Shown here in pieces: positions 39,901 through 51,900 of a stretch of DNA of 64,000 nucleotides; position 1 is the stretch's first letter; the number at the start of each line of letters is the position of its first letter. Both the position numbers and the translations under genes were made by a program. The stretch spans positions 794,276 through 858,275 of the forward strand of contig CAJNDS010001668.1 of NCBI GenBank assembly GCA_905221605.1, read 5' to 3'. This stretch comes from Symbiodinium natans (taxonomy: Eukaryota > Sar > Dinophyceae > Suessiales > Symbiodiniaceae). The notes under the pieces were generated by a model. The model ran no database searches, was not told the DNA's origin, and saw only the letters and a program-made list of their open reading frames with translations.

Positions 39901-42900
39901 ATGCATGAAGTGAGCGTAATAACGCCAGAACGAAGTGAAATGAGCTCTGGGGTAGTAACAAGAAGCTTGGAAACAGATGAACGGAGTGAATCCCAAGCCT
40001 TATTGACTGTCTGATTCACGCTCTTGTAACCGCTAGAGAACTGGCCCAAAGACCCCATTGACAGATACCACCATGAAGAGAATTTCTCTCTAGGAGTTGA
40101 TTATTCTCTCGTGAAGGTATTATTCTGGTGTTCCTTTCGCTGAGACCTGAACTTACCCCTGTTCCCTTGGGACGTTCTACAACCTTCGTTCTCACGCTCC
40201 TGATAAAAGCACGCGCCGTTTATGTTGCTCACTTCTTGTCTTTTATCACTCACTGTGTTCACTTACTAAGTTACTACGAAGAGAACTCAATATTATACTT
40301 ATAAGTGAACATGTGAACGCATGAACTATAACATTGGGGGGAGCGAAGTGCAGGCCGTTTATTATTATCTGTACGGCCCGGAAATACTAAAACTACGTAG
40401 AGAGCTAAATGAAGTGCACGAAATGCATGAATTTAATGAACGCAGTAAAACCACCATTGACAAGTTACTGCATTAAAGGACTCATTGGTTTCGTTTGCTT
40501 CGCTTATTATTTTGCTTCGTTCGTGTGTTCGTTTCACTCTCACCGTTTTAGTATTAATTATTGATGAGGCTTTCCAAGGATCTTTGCGGCGATTCCAAGA
40601 ACACAGCGCGCATGACATGTGAATATAATGAGTGAAGATAATAGTACTTGAGAAGATGAAGGATATAATGTTGAATACCCCGCGAGAAAAATAGATTACT
40701 AATTCGCTCGCAGGATGCATGAAGATTAGTTCAGACGGTACCCTCATTACGTTCTCTAGTTATTCTTCGCTCATGAACACAACCTTAATACCCCAACAGT
40801 TCGGGTCATGAATCTAGTAGTTTGGAAAGGTGCTGTGGGGACGATACTAATTTGGTGTTGTACTCATGAAGGTGATCAGCCAAGCTGGTACGGTCACTAG
40901 ACATTAAGGTACCAAGTGAGTGTTCCACATTGACAGTTGTTTGGAGTTGCGAACATAACCGCCGTTTTACACGTTTGCGCCTGTTTTTTGTTTTCAGAGT
41001 TTGTGCGTTTAATTCTGCAACATATGTTTTCGAACATGTAGACACAGTGCGTTTAATTCTGCAACATATGTTTTCGAACATGTAGACACATACTGTGAAG
41101 GACACACACATACACCGTAAGGTTCGGACGAGATGGCCCACGAGAGAAAAAACGCCCAACCAAAAAGCTTGCCTCTGCACCCCCAGCCTGCGACCCAGAA
41201 CCTGGTCTAAACGGCACAGGCCCCACCCCCCAACCCGACACCCTAAACCCTAAACCCTAAACCCTAAACCCTTAACCCTACTAACCCTACTAACCCTACT
41301 AACCCTACTAACCCTACTAACCCTACTAACCCTACTAACCCTACTAACCCTACTAACCTACTAAAACCCTCGGCCCTCAACCCCAGCATCCTAAGCCACA
41401 AGAGGCCAAGCCACCTGTGGCCGAGCTCACAGAGGCCTCCGCCAAAAACGCCAGTGCCCGGAATGTGTTCAGGGGCTGATTTGGGGTTTACGAACATAGG
41501 GGGGCCCAGAAATAGACCCCCATATAGTAGGATTCCCTTTAGTAAGGACCCAAAAATAAGGTACCCCTATTCTAGGAAACCGCCATTTATTGTTGGGTTA
41601 CAGGGTTTAGGGTTATAGGGCTTATAAACCCTAAACCCTAAACCCTAAACCCTAAACCCTAAACCCTAAACCCTAAACCCTAAACCCTAAACCGGGTTCA
41701 GAGTTTGGGGTCTGGGGTCTGGTAGCAGGGGCTTCGCCTGGGAGTTAAGGAGCCTGTGGAGCGAACTCGATTGGGGTTCGCCGTACCAGGGGTTTAGGGT
41801 TTAGGGTTTAGGGCAGGCTTGGTAGTATTGGCGTGGGCTGTTGGTGATCATCCTTCCCTGAGCCCCGGCCAAGACAAAAACGACGTCACGGGGCTCCATA
41901 TTTCAGGATTCCATGAGCGGAGCTGCTGAATTGGGTTCCTGGTATTTCCAGCTTCTACTTTCCGCTTTTGGGTGCAGGGTTGAAGGTTTGGTCCTACCTC
42001 GTGACCGATCTCCACCTGTGGCTGCCCAAGCAGAGACCGGTTTAGGGTTTAGGGTTTAGGGTATAGGGTTTAGGTTTTAGGGGTTAGAGGTTTAGGGGTT
42101 TAGGGGTTAGGGGTTTAGGGAAAGTCCTCGGCTATTTGCCCTGCATCCCAACGCGCGGCGCGCCAGGCGGAGATGAAGGTCATCTTCAGACCCACTGCCC
42201 CCCGGCTTGGCTCTGGGTTTGGACGGATAGGGTTTATGGTTTAGGGTTCAGGGTTTAGGGTTTAGGGTTTCTGGATGTTTTGGGTTTAGGTTTATGGATG
42301 TTTAGGGTTTAGGGTTTAGGAGTTAGGGTGCCCGTGCATGCGTGACGGGCAATCGGCAAGCCTTCAATGATGTGGCACTCACTGCCCGTGGCTTCCACAA
42401 CGCTTCTTTCTCTTGTTTTTCGTAGGGAATGAGGGACTGACGTTCTCCTCATTCCCTTCTAAGAACCAGGGGGTCCTTCTCTTCTCGATCTCAGACTTAC
42501 GAGTTTTGTTGTAATCCTTGAGAGTTGTTTTAACGGCATGACATCTTCTGCGGTGAGGATTGCCCTAAACCCTAAACCCTAAACCCTAGAAACTACACCC
42601 TACAGTCATGGCTTGGGGCCCCTTGCAGCCGTGTAAAGCTCCTGAACATGCCCGTTAGATTTTAAGCAAAGGACACGGCTAAGCCCGGGAGCTTTCAACC
42701 GCTAAGCTGCCCAAAAACCTCAACCAGAAGCCCTCCAAATATTCTAGGCATCCCCCACACCCCCAATACCCCAAGACCCTGGACCCTCCCTAAATCCCCC
42801 AAACCCGAACCCTAAACCCTAAACACCCTCACCCCCTTCCCCCCAGCCCTAAACCCTAAACCTTAAACCCTAAACCCCCCCAAAAAAAAAACAATCAAAA

Positions 42901-45900
42901 TACAAAATAATAAAATGCCAAAACCCTCCCCCGAAGTGGCGCCAACGAGAGCCTAGCCAAGGAGTCGCCAGACGTGCTGCAGCCCCAGCGGCCCCAAGCA
43001 GGGTTTGGGGTGTTAGGGTTTTGGGGTTTAGGGTTTTGGGGTTTAGGGTTTGGGGTTTAGGGGTTTTAGGGGTTTTAGGGGTTTGGGGTTTAGGGCGTGG
43101 GGTTTAGGGTGTTGGGGTTTTGGGGATTTGGGGTTTAGGGTTTAGGGTTTGGGGTTTTAAGGTGCAAGGGTTTTGGTTTTAGGGTTCAGGCTTTAGGATG
43201 GCTCTGGGGCTCTGGGGTTTGGGCTTTCGGGTGTAGGGTGACGGTTGAGTAGGCGGGTGTGTGGTTTCAGAAAACTTCTGTGAAGAGGCGCTGCTTGGTC
43301 TTGAGGGGGGTAGAGTTAGGGTTTAGGGTTTAGGGTTTAGGGTTTAGGGTTTAGGGTTTAGGGTTTAGGGTGTAGGGTTTAGGGTTTAGGGCTTAGGGCT
43401 TAGGGCTTAGGGTTTACGGTTTAGGGTTTAGGGTTTAGGGTTAGGGTTTAGGGTTCCCTCAAGCGGCTTAGCCCTTGATTGGATGCACGAAACCTCACCT
43501 GTCACGGCCTGTTCAGCAAAGGGTTGGCTGAAGTGGTATCCAAAATGGGGGTTTACGAAGATAGGGGACCCCGAACATAGACCCCCCTAAAGTAGGATCC
43601 CCTTGTAATAAGGACCCCAATCAGGTACCTCTTTTTCGTGAATCCCCAAGCTCACATCGAACCGGCGTGGAGTGCCGAAAGGGTCTCCCCCTGCCCCCCA
43701 AGTGCTGACATGGAATTCAGGCTTTCTGGTGTAGAGCATCTGATGCCTTGGTTTTGGGGCTTGGGGGTTTGGGCTTGAGGGTTTCATCGACTTACGATTT
43801 GGGGCTCGAGGATTCAGGGTTTAGGGTTTAGGGTTTAGGGTTTGGGGTTGAGGGTTTAGGGTTTAGGGTTTAGGGTTCAGGGCATTTGTCCAAGGTGCGA
43901 TTGGGTCCTGGCGAAGTGCCTCAACGACCTGGCCTTGCCTGACAAGTCCGAGGGCTTCGACAACGCCGCCAAGCTGGAAATTTCTGGGGTTTAGGGTTTA
44001 GGGTTTAGGGTTTCGGGTTTAGGGTTTAGGGTTGAGGAGTTTGGGCTTTGGGGCTTTGAGGGTCTGAGTCTGAAGGTCGTTTAGACCTTGGCTTTTGGGT
44101 CCCCAAACCTAAGCCCTGAAAAGTTTTCCTGAACCTGCCGGAACTCTACCTAGACACCAAGACAAGAAGTCCTAAACCCATAACCCCAACCCCTGGAAGC
44201 CCACCACCCTCAACCCTAAACCCACCCACAAATAATCCAAAGCCCCAAGCTTGGAAAATCTCAAAGTCCTGGCCACATGTGCCCAACAATTTCAAGAAGG
44301 TGACCTACGCCTGGTCAGCACGGACGAAGGCCGAGCCGTACTTCAAGGCACCATCGGGTCATGGGCAAGTTTAGGGTTTAGGGTCAGGGGCAGGGTTTTC
44401 TGGCTCCAGGGCCGTGGGGCGGGGGAGAGGATTGAGGGTAATGTTGGACTCGCTTTAGTACGTAGGGGTCCCCCCCCCCCCCGCCCCCCAAACAATTTTG
44501 GGGTTTTCGGGGATCCTGAATAGTGTGGGCTGGGGCTGGGACGGGGCTGGGGGTAGGGCGGCTAGGGGTCGAGGGTTGAGGGGAAGCCTTGAAGCTTGAG
44601 GGTCTAAGCTTTCCAGGCTTTGTAGCTCCACGGTCGCCGGGGCTCCGCATAAATGCGGACCACCGAAACAACTTGCTAAAGCGAATCAGGGCAGCTCGTG
44701 GGCTACTCCCTTGGAAAATTGTTTGGGGGCCTGTTTCGTAATGAAATTTTAAAAGAATTTAGATAAGGCTGGACACCAAAAAAATCCGGAGTTTCTTATT
44801 CAAAACTGTTTTTAGTTTTTGGCTCCCCGGCCCCCCGCCCTTCAACCCCGGCCGGCAAACATCGCATAATTGAGGACCACCCTAAACAATGGGGGGTCCC
44901 CCATAGGATTTCCGGAACATCGCATAATAGTGCCCCTTCTCACTAAAGCCAGTCCAACATTAGATTCCAACAACGCAGGAAAGCCTTGCAGTCCATGACC
45001 TAACCCTAAACCCGAAGACGCTTACATTAACGTTGGGAGGAGGAGGGTCCTTGTTACTCAAACGGCGCCCAGTACTTACGAAGCAGTCTGTGTAAGGGGG
45101 GGGAGGGGTGAAGGGGGGGGGGGGGGGGGGTTAGGGGTTGGGGGTTAGGGGTTAGGGTTTAGGGTTTAGGGTTCAGGGTTTATAGGGTTTAGGGTCTAGG
45201 GTTTAGGGTTTAGCGTTTAGGGGACCCTCAGTTCGAACCTTCGAACCACGCCACACGAGCCCTAGTCGCCCCTTAACGTGCTAGGGTTTTAGGGTTTAGG
45301 GTTTAGGGTTTGTATAGGGATTAGGGTATATAGGGTTTAGGGTCTTAGGGTTTTAGGGTTTCAGGGTTTCAGGGTTTCAGGGTTTTGGGGTTTTAGGGTT
45401 TTAGGGTTTTGGGATTCGGGCCCGATTTGGGTTTTGGGCTTTCGGATTTGTTCTGGTGTCTGAATGGTTTTGGGTGTTCTGGGGTGGCGGAACTAGGGTT
45501 TTCAGGCTTGTGGTTTAGGGTCAAGGCGTTTAGCCTGCTTCAGGGTCTTCAACCCTAACCCTTAACCCCTAACCCCTAACCCCTATAAGCCCTAAACCCT
45601 AAACCCTACTAAAATTTCGGGCTCAGGAGTGGAAACTCACGAAGAAGCTCACCACTCGCGTGGACGACCTGGTCGTGGGCGAGTGGTCCCGCCCTCAGCT
45701 CACAACTTCGGCAGCATCCTTTACTTTACCCCAAAAACTCTGCAACCACACAAGAAAAAACAGAAATAACAAGCAAAAGTTGGGATGTTCCCCCTTGATT
45801 ATTACAGTCCTTAAGAGGGATTATAGTATCCACTATTTGTAATCCCTATTTAAGGACTGCTAGTATAAGGGGTGAACATCCCAAAACAAAAGCCCCAAAG

Positions 45901-48900
45901 TCCTTGACTTGAGAAGTTTCTTTAATTCGCCGAACATTCAACTCCCAGACCCTTCTCTGCGGGATAGGGTCGTGGGTCGCCTTGATGATGGCCTTAGGGT
46001 TTATGTAGGTTCAGGGCCTAGGGCCGAGGGCCTGGGGTTTAGGGGTTAGGGTTAGGGTTTAGGGTTGAGCGTTTAGGGTGTCAGGTTTAGGGTTTATGCT
46101 TAGGGTTTAGGGTACAGGGTAGGTTTACGTGAGTTTTTTCCGGCTTCTTCTCGGTGCATGTCGGGGTTAGTAGGGTATTGCAGGGTATGAAGGGTTTGGG
46201 GGTGTGCTACAATGTACTGGTGGGTTTGGGGGAAAAGTAATGGACAGCGTGTTTTGGGGGATTAGTATTCCAACCCTAAACCGGAATTGCAGCGCCAAGC
46301 TCCTGCTTTTCGGACTCAGGTTCAACACGCACTTGAACTCCTGGAAGGACATCCGGCCTAAACCCTAAACCCTAAACCCTAAAGCCTAAACCTATAGAGA
46401 AGCAGAAGCTGCGTGAGACTCCCCAGCAGCAACTCGGAAAATCTTAAACGGGTTACAGTTGCTTATGGAAGCAAACCCGCAACCCCTAAACCCGCTGTCC
46501 CCAAATGGAGATGGGATATACCGCGAGTTTGGGTCTTTACGGATACCAAGAGAGACCCTTCAAAGGAGCCCTTAATCCTACTTTGTACCTTTCTACCCTA
46601 TATAACCTGAGCATTGCTTGATCCCTAAACCCCAAAATCTGAAGTACCTGTCAACGTCTAGTCCATCTTTTCCTTATATGTAAGTAAACAATGAAGAAAG
46701 AAGAGTAGCCCCCCCGCACCATTAGTTAGGGTCCCTTATATGGGGTCCCGCCTTGAGTCCCTTAAACAGGGTTTAGGGTTTAGGGTTTAGGGTTTAGGGT
46801 TTAGTGTTTAGGGTTTAGGGTTTAAAGTTTAGGGTTGAAGGTTCAGGGTTCAGGGTTTAGGGGGCTTCCACCCAATTTTTCCACACCTTAGAACCGCGAG
46901 CCTCACACCGTGAGCCACTTTTGGTGTTTGCCACTCTTGCAGCCGAAGACCATTCTTTGTAAGGGCTGAGGGCTTCTTGTTTTGGATTCCTTCTGCATTT
47001 GCATAACATTCCTTACACTTGGGTTCAGGGTTTGAGGCTTTTGAGCCCGGAACGACCCGCCCTCCCACAATCTCGGCGTGCCTGGGGCAGGAGATCTTGA
47101 GCACCTGGCGGCAGAGGCAGTCGATTTGGAAGGCTTGGTGGGGGGAGACAGGGGGGGGGACCTTGACCCACACTGGGGTAGTTTTTTTTTGATTGTGCCG
47201 GCAATGGGCCTCTAGGGTTGTACAAGGCTCGGGAGACTCCCGCTTTTGGCCAGCTTCGGATGAGGGTTAGAGTTTCGTTCTCAAGGTTTGGAAGGCTTAG
47301 TGTGTAAGGTCCGCACCAACATCTTCTCCCGTGAGTCCCGAAGAGCTTATACGCTTGCAAGCTTTAGGGTTTAGGGTTTAGAGCTTGGGCTAGTTCAGGA
47401 TTTAGGGGTTTGTTGGGTTTTAGGAGTTTAGGCTGAGTTTAGGGGTTAGGGTTTCGGGTTGTCGAATTAGGGCTCTCGGTGCTTAGAGGGTTTACACAGA
47501 GCCACACCTCCAGGCTGGGGGCAACAAGAAAGAGAAGGCTCAGGACGGCGGCTAGCAGGGCTTACAGGGGCCTCCCAAACCAGCAACCCTAACCCCTGAA
47601 CCCTAAGCCCTAAACCCCAAAACCCTGGCCCTGAACCCTAGGTTTTGGGGTTACATGCCTACACCATACCTCTGCCCAACATGTGGTTTTGTCACTTTAA
47701 GGCGCAGTCTTGTAAAGGGGCACGAGCGGTTATGGATGTGTGGCTGGAGGGTTTAGGGTTTAGGGTTTAGGGTTTAGGGTTTAGGGTTTAGGGTTTAGGG
47801 TTTAGGGTTTAGGGTTTAGGGGATGGGTCGGCTCATGAAGCGAAGCCGGCATCCATGCCATGGCCGGCGCCGCTGAGTCTCGGGTTGACGTCTACGTCCT
47901 ACACTCGATAACCCTACGCCCTAAGCCCCAAGCCTGAAACCCCATGCGGAATGCACCAGCAGGGCCAGCAGGGCCTAGCGTGCTTCAACTTCAAGTTCAG
48001 GGTCTGGGTCTAGCCTTTGATCGATGAAGCCCTGTGGCCCATATGCCCCGACCCCTGAAACCTAAACCAAGCGCAGGAGGAGCCCGGACCCGAGATTCCC
48101 GAGGTGCCCGTCGAAGAGGCTCCGTTGTTTTGGGCTGGGGGGGCGGGGGAGGGGGGGGATGTGTTCCGTTTGTGTTTTTGCTTTGAGGCGGCGGCGGGGG
48201 AGCATTTTTGTGGGTGGGGGTGGAGGGGCGAGGGAGGGAGGGTTGGTTGGGGCTTAGGGCTTTGGGTTTTTGAGGGTCGCGGTGTGTGCGTAAGGTTTTT
48301 TGCCTTCGGGGAGTTCGTAGAGTCGGACTTCAGGTTTTCAAGGTCTCAAGGTACGAATCGCTTCCGAAACTTCCAAGCCCTCTACCTCCAAAATTTGGAA
48401 TTCCAGATCCACAGGCCCAAAACCCCAAACCCCACCCCCCAAACCCTAAACCCTAAACCCTAGATCCTAAGCAATCCTAAGTCGTGAACCCTAGATATCC
48501 CATAAACCCTACATACCCTATAGGCCTTACAAAAACTGGAAAAAACACACTATAAAAATCCCTAAGCCCAAACCCTGAGTCCGAAACCCAAACCCCACAA
48601 GCCCTTAACATCCCCTAGAAACCCTGAAAACTCTAAGCCCCCTAAACCCTCAACCCTAAATCTAAACCCTAAGCCCTAAGCCCTGAGCCTTAAACCCTAA
48701 ACCCTATAAACCCTATAAACCCTATAAACCCTATAAAGCCTATAAACCCTATAAACCCTATAAACCCTATAAACCCTATAAACCCTATAAACCCTATAAA
48801 CCCTGTAAACCCTATAAACCCTATAATCCCTATAATCCCTATAATCCCTATAAACCCTATAAACCCTATAAACCCCATAAACCCTATAAACCCCCTAAAC

Positions 48901-51900
48901 CCCTAAACCCTAAACCCTAAACCCTAAACCCTAAACCCTAAACCCTATAAACCCTATAAACCCTAAACCCCCCCTGCCCCCCAAAAGGCCACGGTCGAGG
49001 AGGTGCAGCCCCAGGAGCCGAAGGCCGGCGGGGAGTTAGGGTTTGGAGTTTCGGGTTTCGGGCTTAGGGTTTAGGGGTGTAGGGTTTAGGGTTTAGGGTC
49101 TCAGTCTTGAGCCTCTGTTTAAGGTCTAAGCCTTTCTTGGTGGTTCTTTAACAATTGCAGGAAGATGCAAATCATCAAAAGTCGGAGCGTCATGTACAAT
49201 AACACCTATCTCCGAGGCGGCACTGAAGTCTCGTGGGTCCGTGGAGGGATGTTCAGGGACCATTCTAAGCACTCAACCCAAACCCTCAACACCCACATGT
49301 ATGTTCAAGATAGCAGATGAGTCTTCAGAATTTGATGGCATCTTCCGCCCTGAGGTAGAAGGTTCTTCAGGGAAGGAGGCTCAAAACAACCAGCTGCCTT
49401 ATGGGGGGATGTAGGGAGCCTTGCTGAGAGAACATGCAGTAACTTAGACCCTAAACCCTGAAACCCTTGGTGGCGTAATGGTATCCTCTTGCCCCTTCTT
49501 GGGTTCTGGGTTCCTTGATAATGGTAGCCAACACCGAAAAGGGCCACCATCAGAACCATATGTTTGCTGGGCTACCAAGACCCTATAGCTCTCAATCCAG
49601 CACCTTTTAGATCTCCAAACGCCCGGCACCAACCCTAAACCGTAAACCCTAAACCCTAAACCTAGTTTGGGCGTTTGTTGATGACGGAGGCTCGACGCAC
49701 CACTCGTTTAGGCCCTGTTTCAGCCCAGGACGAGCCAATGACAGCTGGCGTGGCTGATGAGGACCCTAAACATGATTCCTTATAAGCCGCACACCCGAAG
49801 CTTAAAACCTAAACGCACTGACCCTCAACCCTAAACCCTAATTAACCCCTCAACCCGAACCTCCAGAAGCCCAACCAATTCTTTAATTAAGGGTTATATC
49901 ATGTGTGAGGGGGGCTTGGGAGTGATACAGCTTGGGGTTTTTCTCAGGGTAAGGGCTTAGTGCATTCCGCCCTCACTCCTCGTGGCAACCCCAAAGCCCT
50001 AAACCCGCCTTGCCTTTTTTTATGTTTAGGGTTTAGGGCCTAGGGTTGAGGGCCGAAACCCCTAACCTCCAACAGTTCTGGGAGGATCTGGACGTTTTCG
50101 GTGTGGCAGACGTCCTCGACGTGGGAAATGGCGAGCCGTCCGGGACCTGGTCGGATCATCATTTTGGCAAACATACTCTGGCGGTAACCAGCCCCCCCTG
50201 CGAGACCCGCACAAAGCGACCCCTAAGCCCTAAACCCTAAGCCCCAAAACCTACGCCCCAAACCCTAAACCCTAAACCCTAATGCTAGGCCCACACAAAG
50301 CGACCTTGAGCCTGGCTGCAGCAGATACGATTACAGTTGCCTCACTTTGACAACCCCAGCGCTACCCCAAGCAATCACAAGGAGCTGTACCGTGAGGACT
50401 TCTGCTTAAGAACATGCGTCAAGATGCTTTATTGGGCGTAGGGAGTTGTAGCTACGCAGCCCTGTAAAGCGTGCACAAGCAAGCCCTCTGGGGTACACTA
50501 AACCCTAGACACTAGACTCTTGAAGCAGCTCGACTTCTGAACACTTAACCCCAACTCCCAAACAAATTCCAAACTCGCTAAATCCCTAAACCCGCCTTCA
50601 ATTCCTCCACCCAGAAATTCCAACACCCAATGAAGCCCTAAACCCCTGAACCCTAAACCCTAAACCCTTCAACCCTAAACCCTTCAAACCCAAGCTGCAT
50701 CCGAGGCTCTGCAGCCAATTCGCCTGGGAAGACTGGATCCTTCTGAGCCTCAGGGTAGAGCTCCACCTCATGGCCCACTCCTTCAAGAAGGCGCCGGGGG
50801 TTCGGGGTTTGGGGTTTGGGGTTTAGGGTTTATAGGGTTTGGGGTTTAGGGTTCAGGGTTTAGGGTTTAGGGTTTAGGGTTGAGGGTTTAGGGTTTAGGA
50901 TTCTCAGAGGCCAGGGTTTAGCCGTTTGGGGTTTAAGGTTTAGGGTTTAGGGTCAGGGGAAAGTACTGTAGGCAATTTTGGGGCTGCTGGGTGAGGGTTT
51001 CGGGCTTGGGGTTCGGGATTTTGGAGTTTAGGTTTTAGGGTTTAAGGCCAGGGAATGCTTGCACTGAAGCTCCACACGACTTATTCATGCTTCCTTGAGA
51101 TTCATTCGGGGTTTGGGGTTCAGGGTTTGTTGGTTGTTTACAACTCACTCCTTCTCGACGGTGTTGAGGGGAACAGGAGGAAGTATCCTGAGTCCCCAAG
51201 TTATTGCCTGCCCTGTGGGAGCTGTACCTCGTCTAGGCGCGAAGACCTAAACCGCACACCCCAAGAACTCAAAATCTGGTTTCTCGCAAGTTGAACTTGC
51301 CAAGCTCTTATATACAAGATAAGCCTGACACTGAACCCTAACCCCAAAACCCTAAAGTCCTGAATCGCGCATCCCATGAACCACCTCCATGAAATGAAGC
51401 CTGGAGGACTGCACCGATCCCGACCGGCCGGGCATCCACGTTGAGAACATTCCCTTCTACTACAACAGGCAAGTTACATTTTGACGGTTACATGTTGGCG
51501 TTTGAGGGTTTAGGGTTTCGGCGTAGCGGCGTAGCCTGGCCACTCAGAATTGCAGGGCGTCTAGTCTTGTAGTCATGCTGCTCCGAGCATTGCCGGGGTT
51601 CGCAAACAGGGCCTATAGACTCCAAGCCCTGAGCCCCCTGAGCCCTAAGCATCGAGCCTTATTAAACCCTAGACCATAAGCCCTTCCGAGACAGGTTTCG
51701 CGCACAGGCGCAGGTGTGGTTGTCGGGAAGTCTGGGTTCTCTGGGGCTTGCTTGGCTGTTCATAGGGGTACCCTAAGCCTAGGCCCGGAAAACCCTGCAG
51801 AAACCGATAAGCTCTGCACACCCTGAAACCCCAAGCCCTGCACCCTTAAACCCTAAACCCCCTCAGACTTAAATCCTCATATTTCGAGGCCTAAACCCTA

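Noticed and set aside
41990-42033. Exon-like PPVAAQAET before a GTTTAGGG donor
   Set aside because: Does not fit the phase between exons 38 and 39, and several frames look equally plausible.
48697-48895. CRISPR-like array
   Set aside because: Plain 10-bp tandem repeat without spacers; eukaryotic setting.
49162-49260. Extra exon reading [19 protein letters not shown]
   Set aside because: Has a good acceptor, but exons 48 and 49 join in frame and motif without it; it could be alternative.
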